Of a stretch of 64,000 nt of DNA, positions 1-11,420 are shown piece after piece (within the stretch, counting starts at the first letter, position 1; every line of letters begins with the position of its first letter). This stretch comes from Thiocapsa roseopersicina (GTDB lineage: Bacteria; Pseudomonadota; Gammaproteobacteria; Chromatiales; Chromatiaceae), in NCBI RefSeq assembly GCF_900106925.1, contig NZ_FNNZ01000011.1, positions 1 through 64,000 of the forward strand. Direction: 5' to 3'. The notes beneath the pieces are model-generated. The model saw nothing but the letters and a program-made list of their open reading frames with translations, had not been told where the DNA came from and searched no databases. A program made the position numbers and the translations under genes.

Positions 1-64
1 GTGTGGGGAGCATTGCCTATCGGCCGAAGAAACGTGAATTTTTACAGCGTGTTGTAAATCCATA

Positions 65-154
65 TGGCGGAGAGGGTGGGATTCGAACCCACGGAAGGCT
101 TGCGCCTTCTCTTGATTTCGAGTCAAGCCCGTTCGGCCACTCCGGCACCTCTCC
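65..154 (-). tRNA. tRNA-Ser (anticodon CGA), reads UCG
   Basis: Read on the minus strand the sequence folds as a class II tRNA. The acceptor stem is GGAGAGG (148-154) with CCTCTCC (69-75), followed by a G discriminator and an encoded CCA (65-67). The anticodon stem is CTTGA/TCAAG with loop CTCGAAA, giving anticodon CGA. A long variable arm and the GGTTCGAATCC-type T-arm complete it. The length of 90 nt and the long variable arm fit tRNA-Ser. Confidence 0.95.
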
Positions 155-217
155 GAGATTGTCTGTCGTTGCGAGTTGCTCGCTTTCGACAAGCGCGTAA
201 GTGTAAGTCGAGGAGCC

Positions 218-1024
<807 letters not shown>

Positions 1025-2599
1025 TCACTCCCACTCGATCGTCCCCGGCGGTTTGCCGGTGATGTCGTAGACGACGCGCGACACGCCGGGGACCTCGTTG
1101 ACGATGCGCCGGCACACCAGATCCAGGAAGTCGTAGGGGAGGTGGGCCCAGCGCGCGGTCATGAAGTCGAGTGTTTCCACCGCACGCAACGCGATGACAT
1201 GCGCGTACTGGCGGTTGTCGCCGACGACGCCGACGGAGCGGATCGGCAGGAAGACGGCGAAGGCTTGGGAGACCTGATCGTAGAGGTCGGCGCGGCGCAG
1301 CTCTTCGATGAAGATGTGGTCGGCCTTGCGCAGGGTGATCGCATCTTCCTTGTGGACCTCGCCCAGGATGCGTACGCCGAGGCCGGGTCCGGGGAAGGGG
1401 TGACGATAGACCATCTCGGAGGGCAGGCCGAGCTCGACACCGATCTTGCGGACCTCGTCCTTGAAGAGCTCGCGCAGGGGCTCGACGAGCTTGAGGTTCA
1501 TCTCCTCCGGCAGGCCGCCCACGTTGTGGTGTGACTTGATGACGGTGGCCTTGCCGGACTTGGCCCCGGCGGATTCGATCACGTCCGGGTAGATGGTGCC
1601 TTGTGCGAGCCACTGAACGTTGGCGAGCTTGCTCGCCTCGTCGTCGAACACCTCGATGAAGGTGTTGCCGATGATCTTGCGCTTCTGCTCCGGGTCGGTC
1701 ACGCCCTTGAGACGGCCGAGGAAACGGTCTTCGGCATCGACCCGGATCACCCGCACGCCCATGTGCCGCGCGAAGGTGCTCATGACCTGATCGCCCTCGC
1801 CGAGCCGCAGCAGGCCGTTGTCGACGAAGACGCAGGTCAGCTGGCTGCCGATGGCGCGATGCAGCAGGGCGGCGACGACGCTGGAATCCACGCCGCCCGA
1901 GAGTCCGAGCAGGACGGCGTCGCTGCCGACCTGGTCGCGCACCTTGGCGATGCTGTCCTCGATGATGTTGCCGGGGGTCCAGAGACGTCCGCAGCCGCAG
2001 ATCTCGTGGATGAAGCGCTCGATGATCCGTTGGCCTTGGCGGGTGTGTGTGACCTCCGGATGGAACTGCACGCCGTAGAAGCGGCGCTCCTCGTCCGCAA
2101 TGCCGGCCAGCGGCGCATTGGCGGTTTCGGCGATGACCTGGAAGCCCGCCGGCAGGGCCTCGACCCGATCGCCGTGGCTCATCCAGACATCCAGCAGGCC
2201 GTAACCCTCCGGGCTGGTGTGATCCTCGATGTCGCGCAGCAGGCGCGAATGCCCACGCGCGCGCACCTGCGCGTAGCCGTACTCGCGATGTGCCGCCGGT
2301 GCGACATTGCCGCCGAGCTGCGCGGCCATGGTCTGCATGCCGTAACAGATGCCCAGCACCGGAACGCCCAGATCGAACACCAGCGGATCGGCGCGGGGTG
2401 TCGCATCCTGATGGACGGATTGGTGACCGCCGGACAGGATGACGCCGCTTGGTGCGAACTCCCGGATCGCCGACGCTCCCATGTCATGCGGATGCAGCTC
2501 GCAATAAACCCCCGCCTCGCGCACGCGGCGCGCGATCAGTTGTGTGTACTGAGACCCGAAGTCGAGGATCAGGATGCGGTCGGCGTGAATGTTGGTCAT
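1025..2599 (-). CDS. guaA: GMP synthase (glutamine-hydrolysing)
   Basis: Converts XMP to GMP with ATP and glutamine, the last step of guanine nucleotide synthesis. The 524 residues (E. coli 525) contain an N-terminal class I glutamine amidotransferase domain with nucleophile C85 in GICYGMQ. The ATP-pyrophosphatase P-loop GLSGGVDSS and the C-terminal dimerisation domain ending in GTIEWE follow. The start is placed at ATG 2599 ([17 protein letters not shown]); the open frame extends 23 codons further but lacks homology there. In the amidotransferase domain the usual SGGPES segment reads SGGHQS. guaB lies 270 bp upstream on the same strand. Confidence 0.97.
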   Translation of the reverse strand: MTNIHADRILILDFGSQYTQLIARRVREAGVYCELHPHDMGASAIREFAPSGVILSGGHQSVHQDATPRADPLVFDLGVPVLGICYGMQTMAAQLGGNVAPAAHREYGYAQVRARGHSRLLRDIEDHTSPEGYGLLDVWMSHGDRVEALPAGFQVIAETANAPLAGIADEERRFYGVQFHPEVTHTRQGQRIIERFIHEICGCGRLWTPGNIIEDSIAKVRDQVGSDAVLLGLSGGVDSSVVAALLHRAIGSQLTCVFVDNGLLRLGEGDQVMSTFARHMGVRVIRVDAEDRFLGRLKGVTDPEQKRKIIGNTFIEVFDDEASKLANVQWLAQGTIYPDVIESAGAKSGKATVIKSHHNVGGLPEEMNLKLVEPLRELFKDEVRKIGVELGLPSEMVYRHPFPGPGLGVRILGEVHKEDAITLRKADHIFIEELRRADLYDQVSQAFAVFLPIRSVGVVGDNRQYAHVIALRAVETLDFMTARWAHLPYDFLDLVCRRIVNEVPGVSRVVYDITGKPPGTIEWE

Positions 2600-2734
2600 G
2601 GTTGGGTGATGGTTCCGAAAGGGAGGCGGGGATAGAGAGAGGAAATCGGTGATCGGCCGCAACGGCATCTCTAAGGTGATTTCCGAGAATCAGCATCCCG
2701 GCTGCGCATGCCGGAAAGACCTGAATGGCTGGGC

Positions 2735-2752
2735 GTGCGAATAAATTCGCAC
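2735..2752. repeat. Short palindrome GTGCGAAT-AA-ATTCGCAC, copy 1
   Basis: Eight bases on each side of AA are perfectly complementary, followed by CTACAC. The identical 18-base core with the same CCTACAC right flank occurs again at the xseA stop codon (5824-5851). It lies in the guaB-guaA intergenic gap. Confidence 0.75.
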
Positions 2753-2809
2753 CTACACGCCGGTCGGTCTATTCCCGGCAATCACCTAACAGTAGGCCAG
2801 GACAACCTT

Positions 2810-2869
2810 AAAAAGGCGTCTCGATTTCTTGCGCCGGATTGTGCTTTGGGCACAATCCGGCGCAAGAAA

Positions 2870-2871
<2 letters not shown>
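2810..2871 (-). terminator. Strong intrinsic terminator of guaB
   Basis: Bases 2823-2843 and 2851-2871 form a perfect 21-bp stem with a 7-base loop. On the minus strand the stem is followed after about six bases by a run of five T (A at 2810-2814). The stem overlaps the guaB stop codon (2870-2872), so termination is built directly onto the end of the gene. This should limit guaB read-through into guaA. Confidence 0.85.
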
Positions 2872-4411
<1,540 letters not shown>

Positions 4412-4460
4412 CTCCGTCCGACGCCGACCTCATCGAAGCCTCTGATTGCGAATCCTGCCC

Positions 4461-5828
4461 ATGCCGCTCGAACGACCTGCCCGTGCCCTCGACGATCACC
4501 GCGATATCTACAGCGTAGCCCGCCTCGCGAGCGAGGTGCGGGCGGTGCTCGACGGGAGTTTCCCCGTGCTTTGGGTCCAAGGCGAGCTGTCGAATCTGGC
4601 GCAGCCGGCGTCCGGTCACATCTACTTCACCCTCAAAGATGCGGCGGCTCAGGTCCGGTGCGCCATGTTTCGGCCCAAGCGGATGCTCCTGAACTTCCGC
4701 CCGACCAACGGTCAAGAGGTGCTGGTTCGCGGTCGGGTGACGCTCTTCGAGCCGCGCGGCGATTTTCAGTTGGTGATCGGCTACATGGAGCCGGGTGGCG
4801 AAGGTGCGCTCCGGCTCGAATTCGAGCGCTTGAAGCGCAAGCTGGCGGCGGAAGGGTTATTCGACGAGGCCGCCAAGCGGCCGATTGCGGCCTTTCCTCG
4901 ACAGGTGGGTCTGATCACCTCGCCCAGCGGGGCGGCGGTGCGTGATCTGCTCGCGGTCTTGAAGCGCCGGTTCGCGGCCTTGCCCGTGGTCATCTATCCG
5001 GCGCAGGTCCAAGGCGAGGCCGCACCGGCGTCGCTCCGCGCCGCCTTGGCGGCGGCCAATGCCCGCGCCGAGTGCGACGTGCTCATCCTGGCCCGCGGCG
5101 GTGGCTCGCTCGAAGACCTCAACGCTTTCAACGACGAGGCATTGGCATGCGCGATCCGCGCCTCCGCTATCCCGGTCGTCACCGGCGTCGGGCACGAGAG
5201 CGACATCAGCATCGCCGACCTGGTCGCCGACCGGCGCGCCGCGACCCCGTCGGCCGCGGCCGAGCTGGTGGCGCCCTCGGGCGAGCATCTTCGCCATCGC
5301 TTGCTCGCCTTGACCAGGCGTCTGGACGCGGTCCATGCGCGTCATCGCCTCGCCGCTCGCCAAAGGCTGAACGCCGTCGTGCGTCACTTGGCGTTGCTCC
5401 ACCCGGCCGCGCGCCTGCAGCAGCGTGCGCAGCGTCTGGACCAGCTCGAGCAGCGCTTGGTCTCGCTCCTGACGAATCGCCTGGCGCGGGCGCAGTCTCG
5501 ATTGCGCCCGGCTGCGGCGCGCCTGATGTTCGTCTCGCCGGGGCGACGTCTTGAGGGGCTCGGAATCGCCGTCGATGCGCTCGCCGAGCGCCTTGCCCGC
5601 GCCCGCGCGCGTCTCGCCGAGACCCGGCGCGAGCGGTTGATGCGTGCCGTCGCCGGCTTGGAGGCCCGCAGCCCCTTGGCGACGCTCGCCCGCGGCTATG
5701 CCATCGTCACCCGCCTGCCGGATGGCGAGATCGTCCGCGCACCCGAGGAGGCTCCGCCCGGCACACGCATCAAGGCACGGCTGGCGAAAGGTCGATTAAC
5801 CGCCATCGTCGAGCCCCCGGGGCTGTAG
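4461..5828 (+). CDS. xseA: Exodeoxyribonuclease VII large subunit
   Basis: Large subunit of exonuclease VII, which degrades single-stranded DNA together with XseB. The 455 residues (E. coli 456) begin with an OB-fold (YSVARLASEVRAVL, WVQGELSN) and continue with the conserved core including ITSPSGAAVRD, ARGGGSLEDLNAFNDE and VGHESDISIADLVADRRAATPSAAAE-like blocks, then a long Arg/Ala-rich coiled coil. ATG 4461 is preferred; a TTG 15 bases upstream is in frame. The gene diverges from guaB, and its TAG stop lies inside a 28-base palindrome. No xseB is adjacent. Confidence 0.95.
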   Translation: MPLERPARALDDHRDIYSVARLASEVRAVLDGSFPVLWVQGELSNLAQPASGHIYFTLKDAAAQVRCAMFRPKRMLLNFRPTNGQEVLVRGRVTLFEPRGDFQLVIGYMEPGGEGALRLEFERLKRKLAAEGLFDEAAKRPIAAFPRQVGLITSPSGAAVRDLLAVLKRRFAALPVVIYPAQVQGEAAPASLRAALAAANARAECDVLILARGGGSLEDLNAFNDEALACAIRASAIPVVTGVGHESDISIADLVADRRAATPSAAAELVAPSGEHLRHRLLALTRRLDAVHARHRLAARQRLNAVVRHLALLHPAARLQQRAQRLDQLEQRLVSLLTNRLARAQSRLRPAAARLMFVSPGRRLEGLGIAVDALAERLARARARLAETRRERLMRAVAGLEARSPLATLARGYAIVTRLPDGEIVRAPEEAPPGTRIKARLAKGRLTAIVEPPGL

Positions 5829-5851
5829 GTGCGAATAAATTCGCACCTACA
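5824..5851. repeat. Palindrome at the xseA stop codon, copy 2
   Basis: TGTAGGTGCGAAT (5824-5836) and ATTCGCACCTACA (5839-5851) are perfect 13-bp arms around AA. The xseA stop TAG (5826-5828) is part of the left arm. The core is shared with the palindrome at 2735. It may act as a bidirectional stem, but no T-run follows. Confidence 0.75.
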
Positions 5852-5863
5852 CGACGACAGTTG

Positions 5864-5890
5864 GCTGTGCCTCGCACGGCTCGGCACAGC
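5864..5890. repeat. REP-like hairpin, copy 2
   Basis: GCTGTGCC (5864-5871) pairs with GGCACAGC (5883-5890) around the loop TCGCACGGCTC, followed by TACGG. Loop and tail match the copy at 21576. Confidence 0.65.
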
Positions 5891-5917
5891 TACGGCATCT
5901 CCTCCCGAATTAAAATC

Positions 5918-6003
5918 ATAAACCGCGTCAACGCTGACCTCGCCCGTACCCGGGATCCCGAGCGCCCACTCGATCCTCACATGTCACGCCGGACGCGGTT
6001 TAT
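5918..6003 (-). repeat. 3'-end element, copy C1 (86 bp)
   Basis: Perfect 12-bp terminal complement: ATAAACCGCGTC (5918-5929) and GACGCGGTTTAT (5992-6003). Read on the minus strand the inner sequence starts CGGCGTGACATG, matching the family's conserved ATG(C/T)G about 10 bases in. The element begins 2 bp after the stop codon of the attH-like gene and is co-oriented with it. Confidence 0.85.
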
Positions 6004-6005
6004 TC

Positions 6006-7082
6006 TCAGAGGTTGTCGGGCCGATCCGCATACCCCGTCATCTCCAAATAACCACGTCCGATCTCCTGCTCACCCTCGTAAACCCTGACCGCGCCTTCCC
6101 AATAGACGATGCCGGTCGAGCGTCGGCCGTCGAGCTCCTGGTCGTCGATAAAAGGTTCCAGTCGGAGCGTCCGGCCGTCGATCTCCAGGGTCCACTCCAC
6201 GGGATATTCGGCGCCCGTGCGGGGCGACTGCCAGCGCCGCCGAGGAAGTAGGCGCACCTGCTCGGGCGCGAGGATCTGCGCCGGCTCCGTGCCCTCGCGC
6301 AGCGTCGCGGCCGCCCAGAGTGCCGAGCCGTCGTCCCTGCGCATCCGAAACGCCATCAGCGAGCCGCCGTCGTGCAGGTTGATGCCCATCCAATCCCAGC
6401 CTCGGGCCTCTGCCGGCATGATCTCGCTCGACCACTCATGGTCGAGCCAGGCGTGCCCGCTGACCTTCAGGTCTGCCCCCTCGATGCGGATACGCCCGCC
6501 GACGGCGAGCTGCGGGCGGCTGTAGTAGTAGCTCGCGTTGCTCGGGTTCGGCGTCTTTTGGCTGAAGCCTTCGCGGCCGTTGAGGACGGGCGGTCCCGGC
6601 GGAACCAGCGCAAGGTCCAGGTCGAAGGCGTCGGACCTGATTCGGGTTCGATACTGCGTGCCGGCCTCATCCAGCACCAGCTCCCAATCGCCGATCCAGG
6701 CGCGGGTTCGCCCGACGGCTGCACCGGCCAAGGGATCGAGCGCACGCTCGACGCGCTCGGCATGGATCAGGGCTCCGGTGGCCGGATCGGCGATCGCCGC
6801 ATGGGCCAGGATGAGCTGGCGCGGTGCGAAGCGGCTCGGGTTGTCCGCGCCGATACCGGTCCCGACCCGGAAGAAGGTGACCTGGAAGCCACGCTCGGTG
6901 CCCGTCTCGTCGGTCAGCCAGCCGGTGATGTACCACCACTCGGTGCGGAAATCCGGGTGTGCGCCCGTGTCCGCGGGAAAGACCAAGGGCCGACCTTCGA
7001 CCACCGGGGCGAAGTCGCTCGCCGAGACGCACGCGATCGGCCAGCAGAACATGAGGACCAGCGCAAGCCACCAGGCGCGCAT
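6006..7082 (-). CDS. AttH/CrtC-like lipocalin-domain protein, exported
   Basis: The 358 residues start with a signal peptide (MRAWWLALVLMFCWPIACVSAS). They carry the signature of the carotenoid 1,2-hydratase/AttH family: RTEWWYITGWL (about residues 46-56), a central DHEWSS and the WDWMGINL strand. Family members are lipocalin-like beta barrels; the substrate here is not deducible. The ATG overlaps the stop of the upstream permease (TGATG), so the three genes are translationally coupled with the ABC exporter. The open frame continues far upstream but that part is a shadow of the permease gene. A 3'-end element follows 2 bp after the stop. Confidence 0.85.
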   Translation of the reverse strand: MRAWWLALVLMFCWPIACVSASDFAPVVEGRPLVFPADTGAHPDFRTEWWYITGWLTDETGTERGFQVTFFRVGTGIGADNPSRFAPRQLILAHAAIADPATGALIHAERVERALDPLAGAAVGRTRAWIGDWELVLDEAGTQYRTRIRSDAFDLDLALVPPGPPVLNGREGFSQKTPNPSNASYYYSRPQLAVGGRIRIEGADLKVSGHAWLDHEWSSEIMPAEARGWDWMGINLHDGGSLMAFRMRRDDGSALWAAATLREGTEPAQILAPEQVRLLPRRRWQSPRTGAEYPVEWTLEIDGRTLRLEPFIDDQELDGRRSTGIVYWEGAVRVYEGEQEIGRGYLEMTGYADRPDNL

Positions 7083-9655
7083 CACCAATCCTCCCGCACC
7101 GCGAGCACCGCGTCCTGGCGCGTCGCCTGCCCACCGGCAAGGCGGGCGGCGAGCGCGGCGAGCAGGATCATCGCCGAGCCGAAGATCAGCAGCAGGCCGA
7201 ACGGAAGCTGCATGTCCATGCTCCAATGAAAGCTCTGGGGATTGATGACCTGGATCAGCACCAGGGCGATTGCCCCGCCTGCGACAAATCCGACGCCGAC
7301 ACCGACCGCTGCGGTCAGTGCGGCTTCCAGGGCCAGAAGCGTCCCGATCCGGCGTCGCGGCAGACCCAGATGGCGCAGGATCCCGAACTCCTTGCGACGG
7401 CTGGTCGCGAGCGCGGCGAAGGTGGTCCCGATGCCGAAGAGACCGATCGTCACCGCGACAGCCAGCATCAGATAGGTCGCCAGGAAGGTGCGATCGAAGA
7501 CCTGGAGGATCATGCCGCGCAGCTCTCCGGGCAGGATCATCTCGCTGACCCGATCGCCGAGTGTTGCGCGGATGGCGGTCATCATCCCGACTGGATCCGT
7601 CCCGGGCGTCAGGGTCAGGCCCAGATCGTTGGTGCGCCGATCGCCGGTCAAGGTGCGGAAGGTTTCCAGCTCGATCACCGCCGCGCCTTGCTGGCGTGCG
7701 TAATCCCGCCAGATGCCGACGACGCGAAAGGTTTGCAGCTGCTCGCCGATGGGCAGGGCTAGCGGATCCCCGATCCCCAGGCTCAGCCGATCGGCCAGCG
7801 CCTCCGAGATCCAGGTCGGCGTATCCGTACCCGGCCCGACAGGCGGGTCGAGCGTGCCTGCGACGAGCGGAAGACCCGAGGTGTCCTGCACCGGGCGGGC
7901 GATAAGCGCGATCGCCTCGCTGACCGCATCGATGCGCAGGCTCTCGAAGCGCACCGGGCGCACCGCCGCCACGCCCGGCAGTGCGGCCACGCGGGCCACG
8001 GCATCCGGATCCAAATAGCCGCTCGCGCCCGAGTCCGATGCGCGCAGATAGAGATCGGCGGGGAGCATCCGGGTCAGCCAGTCGTCGAGCGAGTCGCGGA
8101 AGGAGTCGACCATAATTGCCATCGACACCGCCAAGGCGACGCTGGCGACGACCCCGACACCGGCCACGACCGCCTGCCCCGGAGCGGCGGCGAGCCGCGC
8201 CCGCGCCAGTCGGGTTACGAGCGAGCCCCGCACCGGCAGAAGCCGCATCGCCCCGACCGTAGCCCCGGGGATGGCGAGCACGGCGCCGACCAAGATGAGT
8301 GCGACAGCCAGATAGCCCGACACCGGAACGCCGCCGACCGGCGGCAGCAGACAGAGCAGCCCGGCCAGCATCAGGGCGATCAGTGCCGCACCCCAGCGCG
8401 GACGCGCCTGATAGACCTCGGCCTCGTCGCCCGCCCGCAGGCCGCGCGCGGGCACCATCCGCGCGGCCTCGCGCGCCGGCAGCCAGGCGCCGGCCACGCC
8501 CGCGAGCACGCCGAGCGCGAGATAGGCCAGGGTCAGTACCGGCTCGACGCGCAATTGCGGGGCGACGCCTCGGAAGAAACCCGCGCCCAGATCGCCGCCG
8601 ATCAGACTGAATGCCAGTGCGGTCAGCAGATAGGCCAGGATCACGCCGATCAAGCCGCCGACCAGCCCCAGCAGTGCGCCTTCCATGAGCAGCCCGCGCC
8701 GCAGGCTGCCGCGGTCCAGCCCGAGCGCCCGCAGGAAGGCGAATTCGCGACGCCGTCGCACGACCGCGAGCCATTGTGTCGAGAAGACCAGGAATCCGCC
8801 GGTCAGGAGCGCGATGGCCGCCAGCATGGTGAGATTGACCCGATAGGCGCGCGACACGCCCGTGACCTCGGACGCCGTCTCCTCGGGTGTCAGGAGTGTG
8901 ACGCCCGGCGGAAGCAAGGCGCGCAGCTGCTCCTGCGCCGGCCCGCGCTCGCTCCCGGGCGCGAGGCGCAGATCGATCCGGGTCAGGCGACCGATTCGAT
9001 CGAAGGTCTGCTGGGCACCCGCGATGTCCATCACCGCCAGCACCTGCCCGACGCCGGCGCCCGGCACCGAGCCCGCAATCCGCAGACGCGCCTCGCCGAT
9101 CCCGACCTGGACCGCAACCTCATCCCCGGCATCGAGCTCGAGTCGTGTGCCCGCGGCAGGGCTTAAGAAGAGGGCGTCGGGCTGGAGTGCGGCCAGTCGA
9201 TCGGGGCGATCCGCGTCGGAGCTGTCGGGGGCATCGTCGCCACCCGCCGAGGCAGTCTCGACGATGGGCAGCAACGAGGGTGTGACCTGCGCAACGCGAA
9301 AGAGATCGATCCCGAACACCTGCAGCGTCTCGTCGCGGCCCGGAAGACGCGCTTGAATCTCCAGGAGCGGGCTCGCCGCGGCCACCGTCGGATGCAGGGC
9401 GATCCGCGCATAGACCGCGTCGTCGAAGCCGCTGCGCGGACCGACAACCTGAAGATCGGCCTCGCCACTCAGCAGGCGCATCCCGCGATCGAGCTCGTCG
9501 AGCGCGGCGGTATGGATGAGCTGCACCGCCAACCCGAGCGCCACGCCGAGCGCGATGGCGAGCAGAGACAGCGCGGTCGCGAGGCGTCGCCGCCGAAGAC
9601 TGGCGAGAAAGACATGCCGCAGTGCAGCGCTGTTGCCGGATCCGAGGAGGCCCAT
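7082..9655 (-). CDS. FtsX-family ABC exporter permease (YbbP-like, two FtsX units)
   Basis: About 857 residues with the layout of YbbP/AttF-G-type permeases. There is an N-terminal transmembrane helix (LSLLAIALGVALGLAVQL) and a large periplasmic domain. Three helices of a first FtsX unit (LTMLAAIALLTGGFLVFS onward), two central helices, a second periplasmic domain, and a final FtsX unit (YLMLAVAVTIGLFGIGTTF ... FGLLLIFGSAMILLAALAA) follow. ATG 9655 (MGLLGSGNS) with GGGATAG upstream is preferred; a start at 9679 would overlap the ATPase gene. It works with the adjacent ATPase and probably with the AttH-like protein. Confidence 0.88.
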   Translation of the reverse strand: MGLLGSGNSAALRHVFLASLRRRRLATALSLLAIALGVALGLAVQLIHTAALDELDRGMRLLSGEADLQVVGPRSGFDDAVYARIALHPTVAAASPLLEIQARLPGRDETLQVFGIDLFRVAQVTPSLLPIVETASAGGDDAPDSSDADRPDRLAALQPDALFLSPAAGTRLELDAGDEVAVQVGIGEARLRIAGSVPGAGVGQVLAVMDIAGAQQTFDRIGRLTRIDLRLAPGSERGPAQEQLRALLPPGVTLLTPEETASEVTGVSRAYRVNLTMLAAIALLTGGFLVFSTQWLAVVRRRREFAFLRALGLDRGSLRRGLLMEGALLGLVGGLIGVILAYLLTALAFSLIGGDLGAGFFRGVAPQLRVEPVLTLAYLALGVLAGVAGAWLPAREAARMVPARGLRAGDEAEVYQARPRWGAALIALMLAGLLCLLPPVGGVPVSGYLAVALILVGAVLAIPGATVGAMRLLPVRGSLVTRLARARLAAAPGQAVVAGVGVVASVALAVSMAIMVDSFRDSLDDWLTRMLPADLYLRASDSGASGYLDPDAVARVAALPGVAAVRPVRFESLRIDAVSEAIALIARPVQDTSGLPLVAGTLDPPVGPGTDTPTWISEALADRLSLGIGDPLALPIGEQLQTFRVVGIWRDYARQQGAAVIELETFRTLTGDRRTNDLGLTLTPGTDPVGMMTAIRATLGDRVSEMILPGELRGMILQVFDRTFLATYLMLAVAVTIGLFGIGTTFAALATSRRKEFGILRHLGLPRRRIGTLLALEAALTAAVGVGVGFVAGGAIALVLIQVINPQSFHWSMDMQLPFGLLLIFGSAMILLAALAARLAGGQATRQDAVLAVREDW

Positions 9656-9659
9656 CGTT

Positions 9660-10331
9660 CTATCCCGCATCCTCGACAAGGCCGCTCGCGGTCAGGTGCA
9701 GGATGCGGTCGGCATGGGCGGCCGCCGCGTGCGAATGCGTGACCAGGATCCCGATTGCACCGGCGTTGTGGATGCCCTCGAACAGCAGCTCGAGCACGTC
9801 CTGCGCGCGCTCCGGGTCCAGGTTCCCGGTCGGCTCGTCGCAAAGCACGACCGCCGGCGCATGCACCAGTGCGCGCGCGATGGCGACGCGTTGAAGCTCG
9901 CCGCCCGAGAGATGACGCGGCCAGTCGTCGCCGCGCCGACCCAATCCGACGCGCTCGAGCATGGCGCGCGCGCGCCGGTCGGCGACGGTCTCCTTCTCCT
10001 CGAGCAGCCACAGCGGCAGGGCGACGTTCTGGGCCAAGGTCAGGTGCGGCAGGACATGGAACGCCTGGAACACGAACCCCAGCTCGCGCCGACGCAGCCG
10101 CGAGCAGGCATCCTCGTCTAGCGCAGTCACCTCGGTCTCGCGCAATCGGATGCGGCCGCCGTCGACCGTCTCCAGACCCGCGATACAGTTGAGCAGGGTC
10201 GACTTGCCCACGCCGGACTCGCCCATCACGGCGACCGATTCGCCCGGCGAGAGGTTCAAAGAGACCTGCTCGAAGAGGGGGTGATCGAGCGAGGCGTCGA
10301 AACGCTTCGAGAGGTTTTCGATAGACAGCAT
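9660..10331 (-). CDS. ABC transporter ATP-binding protein (YbbA/LolD-like)
   Basis: A 223-residue ABC ATPase with Walker A GESGVGKST, Q-loop LGFVFQAFHVLPHLTLAQNV, signature LSGGELQRVAIARAL and Walker B VVLCDEPTGNLD. These are typical of the LolD/MacB/FtsE subgroup that pairs with FtsX-type permeases. Start set at ATG 10331 (MLSIENLSKRF). It is the first gene of a three-gene operon: ATPase, permease 4 bp later, then the AttH-like protein. The arrangement recalls the AttEFGH and YbbAP systems. The transported substrate is not visible. Confidence 0.9.
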   Translation of the reverse strand: MLSIENLSKRFDASLDHPLFEQVSLNLSPGESVAVMGESGVGKSTLLNCIAGLETVDGGRIRLRETEVTALDEDACSRLRRRELGFVFQAFHVLPHLTLAQNVALPLWLLEEKETVADRRARAMLERVGLGRRGDDWPRHLSGGELQRVAIARALVHAPAVVLCDEPTGNLDPERAQDVLELLFEGIHNAGAIGILVTHSHAAAAHADRILHLTASGLVEDAG

Positions 10332-10390
10332 CGGTGATCTACATCCGGTCATGAGCGGGCGCCATTCTATATCGAGGCGGCACCCGAAAA

Positions 10391-10420
10391 CCCTTTGCGT
10401 CCTTCGCGCCTTTGCGGTTC
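10391..10420. repeat. Triple imperfect octamer repeat
   Basis: Three near-identical 8-mers in tandem: CTTTGCGT, CCTTCGCG, CCTTTGCG. From memory, this type of sequence is dispersed in many proteobacterial genomes. It lies upstream of the amidotransferase gene and is probably non-coding. Confidence 0.45.
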
Positions 10421-10497
10421 AAATTGGCCGACTTCCGCCCGTAGCCGACATCGAAGCGGGCCGCGACCGACATGACCACCGGCCAAAGAGGCAATCC

Positions 10498-11205
10498 ATG
10501 AGGGTTCAGGTCCTGCAACACGTCCCGTTCGAGGACATCGGCGCGATGGCGCCTTGGTTGGCGGCACGCGGCGTGATCCCGGACTACACGCGCTTCTACG
10601 ACGACGGCTTGCTCCCGCCGGTCGCCGGCCTCGATTTGGTCATCGTGATGGGCGGTCCGATGAGCGTCAACGACGAGGCGCAGCTGCCCTGGCTGCACGC
10701 CGAAAAGGAGTTTCTACGCGAGGCGATCGGGCACGGGGTGCGGGTGCTCGGGGTCTGTCTCGGCGCACAACTGATCGCCGACGCGCTCGGTGCCCGCGTC
10801 TATCCCAATGCCGAGAAGGAGATCGGCTGGTTTACGATTCAAGGGGTTTCCGAGGATGCCGTCCCGGGTGATGCCTGCTGCCGGTTTCCGGCCGAAAGCC
10901 TGGTCTTCCATTGGCACGGCGAGACCTTCGATCTGCCGCCCGGTGCCGTGCGCTTGGCGCGCAGCGCGGCCTGCGAGAATCAGGCGTTTCGTATCGGCCG
11001 GCAGGTGGTCGGGCTCCAGTTCCATCTGGAAGCTACGGCGGAGAGCGCTGCGGCGATCCTCGATCACTGCGGGGACGAGCTGGTGCCCGCGCCTTGGATT
11101 CAGACCGAAGCGGCCATTCGTGGGGTCGATGCGGCCGTCTACGCCGAGGCCAATCGGCTGATGGGCCGAATCCTGGACGATCTTGTCGGACCGGCGAGCC
11201 CCTGA
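10498..11205 (+). CDS. Class I glutamine amidotransferase, GMP synthase-like
   Basis: A stand-alone 235-residue amidotransferase. The oxyanion segment is VIVMGGPMSVND, the nucleophile lies in VLGVCLGAQLIADALGA, and the catalytic His-Glu pair is in GLQFHLEATAESAA. There is no ATP-pyrophosphatase domain, so it is not GuaA; the acceptor substrate is unknown, as for most of this family. The start at ATG 10498 has AGAGG 8 bases upstream; the open frame extends 49 codons upstream without homology. No operon partner is visible. Confidence 0.88.
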   Translation: MRVQVLQHVPFEDIGAMAPWLAARGVIPDYTRFYDDGLLPPVAGLDLVIVMGGPMSVNDEAQLPWLHAEKEFLREAIGHGVRVLGVCLGAQLIADALGARVYPNAEKEIGWFTIQGVSEDAVPGDACCRFPAESLVFHWHGETFDLPPGAVRLARSAACENQAFRIGRQVVGLQFHLEATAESAAAILDHCGDELVPAPWIQTEAAIRGVDAAVYAEANRLMGRILDDLVGPASP

Positions 11206-11268
11206 TTTTCGATTGTTCCCAAATGGCCCCGAGTCCCGGCGGCCCCTAGTGCAGCACGGCAGATGTTT

Positions 11269-11345
11269 CGAGACCTTTCGTTGTCGTTGTCGTTGTCCTA
11301 ATCGACGGTCGATTACGACAACGAAGATGATCTCCGACGGTCTCG
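11269..11345. repeat. GTTGTC/GACAAC hexamer hairpin element, copy H1
   Basis: TTCGTTGTC with two further GTTGTC units (from 11277) faces TCGATTACGACAACGAA (to 11325). The right arm is complementary to the left arm apart from the two extra hexamers. An outer stem CGAGACC (11269-11275)/GGTCTCG (11339-11345) encloses it. Related copies lie at 35313 and 41827. Confidence 0.7.
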
Positions 11346-11420
11346 GAATCTCTCCACCGCTACACTGGGGATTGATGCTGCGCCTCGGGCTTCAACTCAA
11401 CCAGCAGAGGTGACACACCG

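Noticed and set aside
6006-8774. 922-codon frame as a fusion of the AttH-like protein with an upstream domain
   Set aside because: The upstream part is the wrong-frame translation of the FtsX permease gene; the signal peptide at 7082 marks the true start.
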